DNA from: Candidatus Nitrospira allomarina
Lineage (GTDB): Bacteria; Nitrospirota; Nitrospiria; Nitrospirales; UBA8639
Direction: 5' to 3'
Assembly (NCBI RefSeq): GCF_032050975.1
Contig: NZ_CP116967.1
Coordinates: forward strand, 3,779,001-3,843,000
Length of the DNA: 64,000 nt
Translations under genes and position numbers: made by a program
Notes under the pieces: model-generated
The model's database searches: none
Told to the model about the DNA's origin: nothing
Seen by the model: the letters and a program-made list of their open reading frames with translations, nothing else
Part shown: positions 18,913 to 27,339 of the stretch, piece by piece
How positions within the stretch are numbered: position 1 is the stretch's first letter
Layout: each line of letters begins with the position of its first letter

Positions 18913-21900
18913 ATGTCTGAGAATGCTTCACACATTGATGTTTTATGGCTACTGATCTGTGCGGCCCTCGTCATGCTCATGCAAGGGGGATTTACCTGCC
19001 TGGAAACAGGTCGTGTTCGAGCCAAAAATAGCATCAACGTCGCGATCAAAAACCTGGTGGACTTTTGTACCTCATCTCTTGCCTTTTGGGTGGCAGGATT
19101 CGCCTTGATGCACGGACCAACGACAGCCGGCCTCATCGGCACAGAGGGGTTTCTTTTTAATGCCCACGAGCAGGGATGGTTGTGGGCGTTTTTTTTCTTT
19201 CAGATGGTATTTTGTGGAACCGCCACAACCCTCGTCTCAGGTGCCGTTGCCGAGCGGATGCGATTTACAGGGTATTTGGTCACCAGCCTCATTGTGTCTC
19301 TACTCATTTATCCCATTGTTGGCCATTGGATGTGGGGAGGATTAGCCACAGGGCAGAATACCGGATGGTTGAACCAACTCGGATTTATTGACTTTGCGGG
19401 CTCAACCGTCGTCCATTCCACAGGAGGTTGGGTGGCGTTGGCGGCCGTCATGATCATCGGACCCCGCCATGGTCGCTTTTCCAACAAGGCCGTGCCTATC
19501 CAGGGACAGAATCTGCCATTAGCCACACTTGGAGTCTTGCTGCTGTGGTTCGGATGGTACGGTTTTAATGGGGGGAGTAGTCTCGAGTTTACCCAGAAAG
19601 CCTCACAGATTCTGGTAAATACAACTCTTGCCGGAGCCACCGGTGCTCTGACAACTCTTGGCATAAGCTGGTATTACCTGAAACGGCCCGATGTCGGTCA
19701 TGCCCTAAACGGTGTCCTGGCCGGTCTGGTCAGCATTACCGCTTCCGCCAATATCATGTCGCCTGAAGGCACGATCCTCATAGGCGTCGGAGCCGGGATT
19801 ATCTGTGTCGGTGCAACCATCATTCTTGAACGTTTGCACATTGACGACGCAATTGGCGTCGTACCCGTTCATGCCTGCGTAGGGGTGTGGGGCACCGTTG
19901 TCTTTCCCTTCTTGAGTTCTCCGGACTCCTGGGGCACAGGGCTCACCGTCTGGGAACAAGCGGGCATACAAATCCTAGGAAGCACCGTCTGTTTCTTTTG
20001 GGCATTTGGTATGGGCTTCGCCATTCTCTGGCTGATCAATCAATGGGTTTCCCTGCGTGTCACAGCCGAAGAGGAACAAATCGGGCTCAACATGACAGAA
20101 CATGGCGCCGGCACGCCCATTCTGGATCTCCTTGTCCAAATGGAAGAGCAACGAAACAGTCATGACTTTACCCGTCATGTCCTCTCAGAGCCTCACACGG
20201 AGGTTGGCCAGATCGCGGAGGAATATAACCGGGTACTAGACACGATCAATAGGGAGCAGCGACGACGGCAAGAAATGGATGCCGCCCTAGCCTATGGGGC
20301 CAGACTTGATACCCTCTTTCAGGAAATCGCAAAGGCCACAAACGAATCCTCGACAATTGAAGATGCGATGCAAATCACGATGAATTTGATCTGTCAGAAT
20401 ACCGGATGGCCTGTCGGTCACTTGTACCTTCTATCTGAAGACACCAGCCACACTCTCCTTCCCACGACCATCTGGCATTTGAAACACCCGGACTGCTTTG
20501 AGACCTTTCGTTCCATAACCGAACACACCGTTTTTGAAACCGGCGTGGGTCTTCCCGGTCGGGTGTTGGCCAGTGGAAAACCAGGGTGGATTCGGGATGT
20601 GACACAAGATCCCAATTTCCCCAGAGCTCAAGTAGCAAAAGATATTGGCGTGAGGGCTGGATTTGGATTTCCAATTCTCATCGGGAAACAGGTGGTAGGC
20701 GTGTTGGAGTTTTTTTCGACGGAAACGATGGAGCCGGATGCCAAATTATTAGAAGTCATGGGATATGTTGGAGCACAACTTGGCCGTGTGGTGGAACGCA
20801 AACGAGGAGAGGCCATCTTGATTCATGCCAAAGCTGAAGCCGAGGCCGCGACGAAAACGAAAGCCGATTTCCTGGCCATGATGAGTCATGAAATCCGAAC
20901 GCCGTTAAATGGCATCATCGGCATATCGGATATTTTGCTCGGCACACATCTCAGCGAAGACCAGCAAGACTGTCTCCTCACGATCAAGGATTCGGGTGAT
21001 GCGCTCCTCACGATCATCAATGACATTCTCGATTTCTCAAAAATTGAAGCCGGCAAGCTGACACTTGAGACGATAGACTTTGACTTTCGAGAGACGGTGG
21101 ATGCCGTAGTTGATCTGTTAGGCCTTAAGGCTCAGGAAAAGGGGATAGAATTGATTAGCTTGATCAATCCGGAAATTCCCACCACCGTCCAAGGTGATCC
21201 CGTACGACTTCGCCAGATCTTGATGAACCTCATTGGCAATGCAATTAAGTTCACCGCTCAGGGTGAAATTGTGGTTCAGGTTGTACCCGAAGAGGACACC
21301 TCTGGAACCGGCCTCTTACGATTCATGATTACCGACACGGGTATTGGGATATCCCCTGAAGGCCAGAATCGACTGTTTCAGGCCTTTAGCCAGGAAGACA
21401 GCTCCACAACCCGGAAATACGGAGGAACAGGATTGGGCCTCTCCATAACCAAAATGCTGGCCGAACTCATGGGAGGAACGATCGGAGTCCATAGCGAATT
21501 AGGTCAAGGAAGCTGCTTCTGGTTCACCATCCGATTAGGCAGCCAACAGTCTCACCGGATACCTGATAAGGTTTTGCCTCGCGAACTTGAGGGTGTGCGT
21601 ATTGTTCTCATCGATGATAACGCCACAAATCGAATGCTCCTTCAACTATATACACGCTATTGGGGCATGCAAGGTATCCAAGCCGAAAATGGCGAGAAGG
21701 CCCTGGCCTTAATCCGGGAATGCGCCTTGAATGAAGAACCCTGTCACCTTGCTCTCATCGATATGAACATGCCTGGCATGGATGGTCTCGAACTGGCAAA
21801 AGCCATCAAAGCGGATCCGCAATTGGCATCCATGCGTTTGATCTTGCTCAATCCTTTGATTAACCGGGTCGAAAATACCCACAGCCTCACTCAAAGGCAC

Positions 21901-22866
21901 TTTTCGGCCTTTGTCAACAAACCGGTTCGCTACAAGCAATTGCATCAATGTCTCTTAAATGTCATGAGAAGGTCTGACGTGGCCCCTTCCCCCAGCATGA
22001 TTCAAACGCCCACGAATGAGATGAATAAAGGCTCCGGACAGCGACTCCTCCTGGTCGATGATAATCTCGTCAACCAACAAGTCGGCGTTCGCATGCTGAC
22101 CACACTCGGATACCAGGTGGATATTGCAGCGAATGGACGTGAGGCGGTTGAAGCCATCACACGGACCGCCTATGCCGGTGTATTCATGGACTGTCAAATG
22201 CCGGAAATGGACGGATTTGAGGCCACCAGAGAAATACGAAAACGTGCACGTATCACCCCACACCTGCCCATCATTGCCATGACGGCCACCGCCATGGTTG
22301 GGGATCGGGAAAAATGTTTGGAAGCCGGCATGAATGATTTTTTATCCAAACCGGTGAAATTAGAAGATCTGAGACGTATTTTGGAGAAATGGCTCTTCCA
22401 AGCTTCTTCAACGAGACACCATGAGGATGAAGCAGGACCTCATCAACCAGACAATCGAGAGGTTTCACCTCGATCCGGAACATCCGCACCGGACCTTTCT
22501 CCACCCTTGGATTCGACGATTCTCGCGGACCTCCGCCGATTGGGCGGAGATGAGGATCCCGTATTTTTCATTTCCGTTATCGAGCAATTTTGTCAGGATT
22601 CAGTTTCACACATGGATCGAATCAATCTGGCGATACAGAAAAACGAGGGTGATTCCCTCAGCAAGGTGGCGCATGCGTTCAAAGGTTGCTCACGAACCAT
22701 TGGCGCCAAGCCACTTGCCGAACTAGCCTTTCAACTTGAGCAAATAGGACAGACCCAAAATCTTGAAAAAGCTCAAGCCATCTTCGTATCACTGCAATCT
22801 GAATTCGAGCGGGTGCAAGCGGCTCTGCAAGATGAATTAAAGCAGTCCTCTGCGACCCTTCCATAA
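18913..22866 (+). CDS. Ammonium transporter-hybrid histidine kinase fusion (Amt-GAF-HisKA-HATPase-REC-REC-HPt)
   Basis: A 1317-residue membrane sensor kinase. Residues 1-about 400 are a full-length Amt/MEP channel: Asp160, His168 and His320 match the structural Asp and the twin pore histidines, Phe100 and Phe218 the phenylalanine gate, and Ser222 the recruitment serine. The Amt C-terminal GLNMTEHG motif is kept. Then come a helical linker, a GAF-like domain (about 455-620), HisKA with phospho-accepting His659 in MSHEIRTP, and a HATPase domain. Two receivers follow (Asp950 and Asp1093), then an HPt domain with His1254. Amt-kinase fusions are known ammonium sensors in other bacteria, so this protein should report external ammonium to a phosphorelay. 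Pore residues are intact, so transport is not excluded. ATG 18913 is the only start after an in-frame stop at 18895; its ribosome site is weak. No output regulator is encoded next door. Confidence 0.93.
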   Translation: MSENASHIDVLWLLICAALVMLMQGGFTCLETGRVRAKNSINVAIKNLVDFCTSSLAFWVAGFALMHGPTTAGLIGTEGFLFNAHEQGWLWAFFFFQMVFCGTATTLVSGAVAERMRFTGYLVTSLIVSLLIYPIVGHWMWGGLATGQNTGWLNQLGFIDFAGSTVVHSTGGWVALAAVMIIGPRHGRFSNKAVPIQGQNLPLATLGVLLLWFGWYGFNGGSSLEFTQKASQILVNTTLAGATGALTTLGISWYYLKRPDVGHALNGVLAGLVSITASANIMSPEGTILIGVGAGIICVGATIILERLHIDDAIGVVPVHACVGVWGTVVFPFLSSPDSWGTGLTVWEQAGIQILGSTVCFFWAFGMGFAILWLINQWVSLRVTAEEEQIGLNMTEHGAGTPILDLLVQMEEQRNSHDFTRHVLSEPHTEVGQIAEEYNRVLDTINREQRRRQEMDAALAYGARLDTLFQEIAKATNESSTIEDAMQITMNLICQNTGWPVGHLYLLSEDTSHTLLPTTIWHLKHPDCFETFRSITEHTVFETGVGLPGRVLASGKPGWIRDVTQDPNFPRAQVAKDIGVRAGFGFPILIGKQVVGVLEFFSTETMEPDAKLLEVMGYVGAQLGRVVERKRGEAILIHAKAEAEAATKTKADFLAMMSHEIRTPLNGIIGISDILLGTHLSEDQQDCLLTIKDSGDALLTIINDILDFSKIEAGKLTLETIDFDFRETVDAVVDLLGLKAQEKGIELISLINPEIPTTVQGDPVRLRQILMNLIGNAIKFTAQGEIVVQVVPEEDTSGTGLLRFMITDTGIGISPEGQNRLFQAFSQEDSSTTRKYGGTGLGLSITKMLAELMGGTIGVHSELGQGSCFWFTIRLGSQQSHRIPDKVLPRELEGVRIVLIDDNATNRMLLQLYTRYWGMQGIQAENGEKALALIRECALNEEPCHLALIDMNMPGMDGLELAKAIKADPQLASMRLILLNPLINRVENTHSLTQRHFSAFVNKPVRYKQLHQCLLNVMRRSDVAPSPSMIQTPTNEMNKGSGQRLLLVDDNLVNQQVGVRMLTTLGYQVDIAANGREAVEAITRTAYAGVFMDCQMPEMDGFEATREIRKRARITPHLPIIAMTATAMVGDREKCLEAGMNDFLSKPVKLEDLRRILEKWLFQASSTRHHEDEAGPHQPDNREVSPRSGTSAPDLSPPLDSTILADLRRLGGDEDPVFFISVIEQFCQDSVSHMDRINLAIQKNEGDSLSKVAHAFKGCSRTIGAKPLAELAFQLEQIGQTQNLEKAQAIFVSLQSEFERVQAALQDELKQSSATLP

Positions 22867-22888
22867 TACGAGAAAAGCAGGTCATCTG

Positions 22889-22910
22889 TGCCCTGACAAA
22901 AAGGGCAATT
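22889..22910 (+). terminator. Weak terminator after amt-kinase gene
   Basis: TGCCCT and AGGGCA form a six-pair stem around GACAAAA (22889-22907), 23 bases after the stop codon. It is followed only by ATTTAT rather than a full T-run, so it is a weak candidate. Confidence 0.35.
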
Positions 22911-23092
22911 TATCTAGACGGGAGTTTAAGAACAGGCATTGGTCCCAAGCCTGATCTACCATGACCACATAACACCCTTCTCGCCTGATTATTTCTCAAG
23001 TGGGGTTTCGTGCCTTTCTCTTCACGGTCCAAACAGGTCCATATGCTTCCTTGAAGTGAGCCTTAAGCCCTCGCCATCCAAACGGACTTTTT

Positions 23093-23749
23093 CTATTCTT
23101 CAGATGAAATGGCATTTGATTGGTTAGATTGAACCTGAAAAAAATCCCCGCCTTTATGGCATTCGTCGTCCGTTCCCCAATGCAGTTCCTTCTCAACCTT
23201 TTTCATCAGAGGAACATGCTTGGAACAGTGAATATAGGCTTCATCCACTTCTACCATCACCCAACATTCGGGATGTTGTCCCCCTTTCATGTGCGAAGCG
23301 TTAACCAGGGACTGGGGAATTACTGGTATGGCAACCACTTCTTCATTGGTCATCACACGTGCCTGTCCATTCACATGCAGACCGACCGTACTTTGTAAAA
23401 AATCGATGAACAGCAGGCCGATCCGGGGATTTTCAAGAATGTTGCCGACACTCGCCATCACCCCGTTCCCGCGATATTCGGGATAGGCCAACATTTTGGC
23501 ATTGAGCACTCTGACGAACCCGGCAGTCCCTGCTCGATACGAGCAATCACATTCGCCGTTGGCATTGGCGGTCGAAAGAAACACCATCTCCTGTCTGGCA
23601 ATAAACGACTGCATTTTGTCGTTTAATTCGTTCGTCATCTGATTCCGATGAAAAGCCGCAGCCCGTCTGGCTGTTCCAAACATCCGTTGGGCTTGCCCCT
23701 CCCCCTCGGAATTCACAGACGGTGATACTTCTTCCCGCTCGTTGTTCAT
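23093..23749 (-). CDS. Pyridoxamine 5'-phosphate oxidase-like (PPOX/FMN-binding split barrel) protein
   Basis: A 218-residue soluble protein of the pyridoxamine-phosphate-oxidase-related split-barrel family. It has the characteristic pattern FLSTANANGECDCSYR, followed by LAYPEYRGNG and a segment on non-degrading neighbours (ENPRIGLLFIDF). Members bind FMN or F420 and serve varied redox roles; the true vitamin B6 enzyme is smaller and has different active-site residues, so the substrate is unknown. The N-terminal 35 residues look disordered and the C-terminus is Ser/Gln/Asn-rich. The ATG follows AAAGGCG. It is convergent with the Amt-kinase gene and stands alone. Confidence 0.82.
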   Translation of the reverse strand: MNNEREEVSPSVNSEGEGQAQRMFGTARRAAAFHRNQMTNELNDKMQSFIARQEMVFLSTANANGECDCSYRAGTAGFVRVLNAKMLAYPEYRGNGVMASVGNILENPRIGLLFIDFLQSTVGLHVNGQARVMTNEEVVAIPVIPQSLVNASHMKGGQHPECWVMVEVDEAYIHCSKHVPLMKKVEKELHWGTDDECHKGGDFFQVQSNQSNAISSEE

Positions 23750-24064
23750 TTCACGCCTTTGTTTTTTGGCAAATGCGAAGCCAGAGGCTGCCTTGCCGTC
23801 GTAAATTAGTGGAAATCTCCGGAGGGAGATTCACTTGATATCTTAGGGGCACAGGCGTGCCTAAGGAAAGAACCACATTCCCCATCACACCTCAGAATAT
23901 GACGGATGTGAGACACTTTCAATTATTGAAAGAGAAAGCTGATGTGCTGCGGAGAAGTGAGAGAAAACCTGAATAACTTGGAGTACCCGTATGAGAATTC
24001 ATCCCCACGCCTAACCAAATGCGTGATGAGGAACAAAAGCTATGATGGAAAAAGCGAATCGACA
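23750..24064. other. Intergenic region upstream of PPOX-like gene with small dyad
   Basis: No gene. It contains a perfect seven-base inverted repeat, AATCTCC (23814-23820) and GGAGATT (23825-23831) with a GGAG loop, about 70 bases before the PPOX-like start. It could be an operator or a leader hairpin. Confidence 0.4.
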
Positions 24065-24631
24065 CTAAAAGCCGATACCTACCCCTACCCCGCCACCGAC
24101 CCGGCCTCCGGTGCTACCACCACCAAAGATGCTGTACCAGGGACCAGATCTGCTTTTCTGAATCAAGGCCTGATCTTTCCACACATATAAGTGCCTGATC
24201 ACCACTTCGGGAAACTGATAGTCCATTTCATCAAGCTTGGCGGAAACAGTCCCCGTTACCTCTCCCACGAGAGTGATCTGAGTATTCGCCGGGAACATTG
24301 CCGGGTCAAGAAAGGCTTTCTCCATGGCAATAAACCGGCCTTGTGAGTCGGTGCGAGTTAGCACGGGCCGTTGATATTCATCCAAGGGTAATTGCAACAC
24401 CTCAAGCCGAGTACCTTCCTCAATACGCTTGGCCGACAGAACCTCCCCTCCAAGCACGAGCATCTTTCCCAGATAGGCCCCAGGATGTTGAACCACATCC
24501 GAAAACGTGAGTGTGGGATCAACCTGTTTCTGAAGAATTTCCGGTATTTCCACGGGTGAGGAGGCGCATCCCCCCGCACTCCCTAGAGCGAGCACCAAAC
24601 ACCATATGAGATTTTTTAGTTTCATCATCAT
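24065..24631 (-). CDS. slp: Slp-family outer membrane lipoprotein
   Basis: A 188-residue lipoprotein of the Slp (starvation-inducible outer membrane lipoprotein) family. The signal peptide ends in a lipobox, A-G-G-Cys22. The body has the family's opening PEILQKQVDPTLTFSDV, then the VLGGEVL and LPLDEYQRP segments. It ends in an unusual glycine-rich tail (GGGSTGGRVGGGVGVG). Slp proteins sit in the outer membrane and are linked to stress in enterobacteria; the role here is unknown. Three consecutive Met codons start the frame and no strong ribosome site is visible. It stands alone on the minus strand. Confidence 0.88.
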   Translation of the reverse strand: MMMKLKNLIWCLVLALGSAGGCASSPVEIPEILQKQVDPTLTFSDVVQHPGAYLGKMLVLGGEVLSAKRIEEGTRLEVLQLPLDEYQRPVLTRTDSQGRFIAMEKAFLDPAMFPANTQITLVGEVTGTVSAKLDEMDYQFPEVVIRHLYVWKDQALIQKSRSGPWYSIFGGGSTGGRVGGGVGVGIGF

Positions 24632-24783
24632 ATTCTATCATATGCCGATTGATCAATTTGGGTGGAGGATCTGACCGGCAACCCATCATACCAGATGAAC
24701 CCAATCAAGAGACCTCTTGAATCATAGCCGTCCAGCATAACAATCCTGCGCACCCAAGACGTTTTTTTCCACCCACACGTTCC

Positions 24784-25115
24784 CATTTCATCGCACGCCG
24801 GTACTTTGTCGTCAATGGATTCGACGGCGCACTCTTGAGGCTGGGTTTGTTAGTGGGATTCTATGTGAGCGACGAAGTCAAATTGCCTGTGGTCATCGGT
24901 GTCTGCCTCGGATGGCCATCGTCCTGGGGAGGAGCGGCATCAGTAGCGCCTATATTAGCGATGCTGCGGAAAAGCGCAGGGAGATCAGGAAGCTTGAAAA
25001 AGCCATGGTGACCAGTTTAAGGCAATCGGCCCATGGACGAGCCGCTCAACTCCTGCCGGTCGTTATTGCCTTGGTACATGGGATCGCTCCCTTGGATTCA
25101 AGCGTCAGAACCTGA
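24784..25115 (+). pseudogene. Remnant of a VIT1/CCC1-type membrane transporter gene
   Basis: Two overlapping frames together read like the N-terminal half of a VIT1/CCC1-family (iron/manganese) transporter. Frame one, from about 24784, reads ARRYFVVNGFDGALL...GLLVGFYVSDE. A one-base shift near 24910 leads to frame two (24912-25115), reading SGISSAYISDAAEKRREIRK, then a segment matching the family's conserved PVVIALVHGIAPL. There is no start codon or ribosome site in front, and the reading breaks off where the family would continue into more membrane helices. The 3' end runs into the converging response-regulator gene. Gene decay is the simplest reading. The family call is from remembered consensus, not a search. 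Confidence 0.7.
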
Positions 25116-25475
25116 AATGGCCTGACGAACGATAACGAGCAGATCCTGCAAATTGTAGGGTTTTTGGAGAACCGCATAGACCCCTAAGGCACGAACCTGT
25201 TGTTCTAATTCCATAGTCAGCTGGCCGGAATATAGGATCAAGGGATGGGTGGAAATATAAGATTGCTGTGCCAGTCGTTGGACGAATTCCAGCCCCGTCA
25301 TCACGGGCATTTGATTATCGGAAATCACCAGATCGAAGGACCGCCCTTGCTGGATCAGGGCTAACCCTACCGCCCCGTTTTCCGCTTCTTCAATGTTATA
25401 CCCTTGTGCCTCGAGGAATTCCTTTAGGGCTTCTCGAGCCATCTGATGGTCATCGACCAGGAGAATACGTTTCAT
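25098..25475 (-). CDS. Single-domain CheY-like response regulator
   Basis: A 125-residue stand-alone receiver. The acidic pair is in LLVDDHQ, the phospho-accepting Asp in LVISDNQMP, and the conserved Lys in VLQKPYN; the usual Thr/Ser position is the YSG segment. There is no output domain, so it should act by protein contact or as a phosphotransfer intermediate. It lies between two hybrid kinases that both end in HPt domains and could be a target of either. ATG at 25475 is preferred over the adjoining GTG at 25478. Its 3' end overlaps the decayed transporter fragment on the other strand. Confidence 0.9.
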   Translation of the reverse strand: MKRILLVDDHQMAREALKEFLEAQGYNIEEAENGAVGLALIQQGRSFDLVISDNQMPVMTGLEFVQRLAQQSYISTHPLILYSGQLTMELEQQVRALGVYAVLQKPYNLQDLLVIVRQAISGSDA

Positions 25476-26381
25476 CACTTCCAGCGTCCCTGTTCCCTTG
25501 TGTCTTGAGGGGGTGAAGGTTGCCTATGTGTATCACATGAAACCCTGCCAAATCTTGGGGATCAATGATCTTTGCGTACTATGTTAATCATATCAGTTAC
25601 GTCAAGGATTCGATGCTGATGAGTATCCCGCCACATCATGTGGAATACATGAGGCCATCCGGTCGGTTACCACCAGCCCGACTCTCCCCGTTCATCCGTT
25701 GCCGCGGGTGCCACCAGAGATGCCTATCGTTATGCACTGGACAGGAAGGTCATCGCTCTCGCCAGATGAAAGACTTCGCGCGTGTACACATCCGCAGCCA
25801 TACGCACCCCGCCTATCACAGGACCACAAGCGAGATTGTCGATCGCCACTTTTATTCCCCGCATACCATTGTTTGGATTATAGAGATGCTTGAATCTCTG
25901 CTCATCCTTGTCAATTCTGCTAATTTGAGTGATTAAAAGGGTTATTACTCTCAGATCTCTGATGCATGTTGTCCCACATTATTGGCCAGTGAGTTCAATC
26001 TTTTCCCACTCTCCTCTTTCATGGTTGTTTCTTCACATCCCAACTCCCTGAAAAATATAAAGAAGAACCCCTCCCAATCCGAAAGGGGTGAAGATGCCCC
26101 GGCCTCATTCACAGAAAAAAAAGGCCGCAATCATTTGGAATTTATCCTCTGCTGCTGCGGGCCCGGTGGCGTAAATGTAGGAAATATCCATGTCCGTATT
26201 GCCTGTCTTCTCAGTCTCTCCGCTGAAAGGAAAATATACAAGGGGGTTTAGGCCACCACAGTTCAGTATGATGGCGCTCCGGCTCCAATGGGGCATCGCC
26301 GGAATCATATATTCCCCGGAATAGGCGTAGGCACCGAACCAGCATGACTTTGGAATTTGGCATGACAGCGAGAGACAGTCG
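25476..26381. other. Intergenic region with a decayed gene
   Basis: About 900 bases between the response regulator and the binding-protein gene, divergent. It contains the dehydrogenase fragment described separately. From 25940 to 26380 I see no recognisable gene. An ACCCCT...AGGGGT dyad lies near 26066-26090. Confidence 0.45.
25735..25920 (-). pseudogene. Fragment of a Glu/Leu/Phe/Val dehydrogenase gene
   Basis: Read on the minus strand, an uninterrupted stretch of about 60 codons matches the N-terminal dimerisation part of the Glu/Leu/Phe/Val dehydrogenase family. It reads FKHLYNPNNGMRGIKVAIDN, then LACGPVIGGVRMAADVYTRE, then VFHLARAMTF. It breaks off exactly where the family continues with K-N-A-x-A-G and the glycine-rich GGGK motif: the frame turns into unrelated sequence and stops near 25730. 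No start codon with a ribosome site is visible upstream. No catalytic lysine or NAD-binding domain remains, so it is a remnant. The identification comes from consensus knowledge of this family, not a database search. Confidence 0.7.
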
Positions 26382-27323
26382 ATGAGATCTTCCTGGCGGA
26401 TCCCCTTTCACTTGATCCTATTCACAGCTGTGCTTCTTCTTTGCTCAGTTATCCCCGGCCAAGCAGAACCCCGAATCAGCATCCTTATGACTCAGCAAAG
26501 CGGTACCTACCAGGATGTGCGGAAGGGTTTTCAGCAGTATTTAGACAAACAGGGAATCGCCGTGGAATATGATATTCGAAACTTTGAAGGACCTGTCCAG
26601 GAAACAGAGGGGATCCTGCAAGCACTGAAGACGACAAATCCTTCGATGATCCTGACCCTCGGGTCCCCTGCGACAGAAGCGGTCATTCGTGAGGTGAAGA
26701 ACATTCCGATCATTGCCGGAATGATCATGAATGAAGCCGAACTCACAAAGGGAGAGAATGCGACAGGAATTGTGTTGGAATTTCCTCTGCAAACACATAT
26801 TTCTTGGATCCAAAAGCTGTTGCCTCATAAAAAAACCATCGGGGCGTTGTTTAATTCCCGGGAAAACACCGGAACCATTGAACAGGCCCGTCGGATTATT
26901 GAAGACTCCGGCATGACCTTCTATCCCAAAAAGGTCGAGACACCACGGGACCTGCCCGATGCCCTGGACAGTCTGCCTGGCAACGCCGACCTCCTGTGGG
27001 GTCTCACGGATTCTGTCGTGTTTTCCCCGGAAACAGCCAAAGGTATTTTATTGTTTTCCTTCCGGAATCGAATTCCATTTGTCGGCCTTTCCACGTCTTG
27101 GGTCAAAGCGGGAGCCGTGTACGCGTTGGATCGGGATTACGTCGATATTGGCATTCAATGTGGAGAACTCGCAGAACAAGTCCTCAAGGGGGTGGATATT
27201 CATTCTCTGAAACCTCAATCGCCTCGAAAAGTGTTGTATGCCCTCAACCTCAATTCCATCAACCACATGCACTTAAACCTTTCAGATGCAGTGCTAAGGG
27301 GTGCTCATCCCGTGTTTGAGTAA
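26382..27323 (+). CDS. Periplasmic ABC-type substrate-binding protein (TrpX/PF04392-like)
   Basis: A 313-residue exported protein with a clear signal peptide cleaved after GQA (about residue 28). The mature part has the ABC_sub_bind pattern: a first lobe beginning [20 protein letters not shown], then the [10 protein letters not shown] and NIPIIAGMI segments, then the second lobe with [11 protein letters not shown]. Relatives bind amino acids or aromatic compounds, but the ligand cannot be told here. No ABC permease or ATPase lies alongside. The next gene, 16 bases on, is a membrane hybrid kinase, so it more likely acts as a ligand-binding co-sensor than as part of an importer. ATG at 26382 has only a weak ribosome site. 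Confidence 0.85.
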   Translation: MRSSWRIPFHLILFTAVLLLCSVIPGQAEPRISILMTQQSGTYQDVRKGFQQYLDKQGIAVEYDIRNFEGPVQETEGILQALKTTNPSMILTLGSPATEAVIREVKNIPIIAGMIMNEAELTKGENATGIVLEFPLQTHISWIQKLLPHKKTIGALFNSRENTGTIEQARRIIEDSGMTFYPKKVETPRDLPDALDSLPGNADLLWGLTDSVVFSPETAKGILLFSFRNRIPFVGLSTSWVKAGAVYALDRDYVDIGIQCGELAEQVLKGVDIHSLKPQSPRKVLYALNLNSINHMHLNLSDAVLRGAHPVFE

Positions 27324-27339
27324 TCGACCAGGAGATAGA

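Noticed and set aside
26105-26308. A minus-strand 67-codon frame upstream of the binding protein gene
   Set aside because: No ribosome site and no family resemblance; likely random in an intergenic region.
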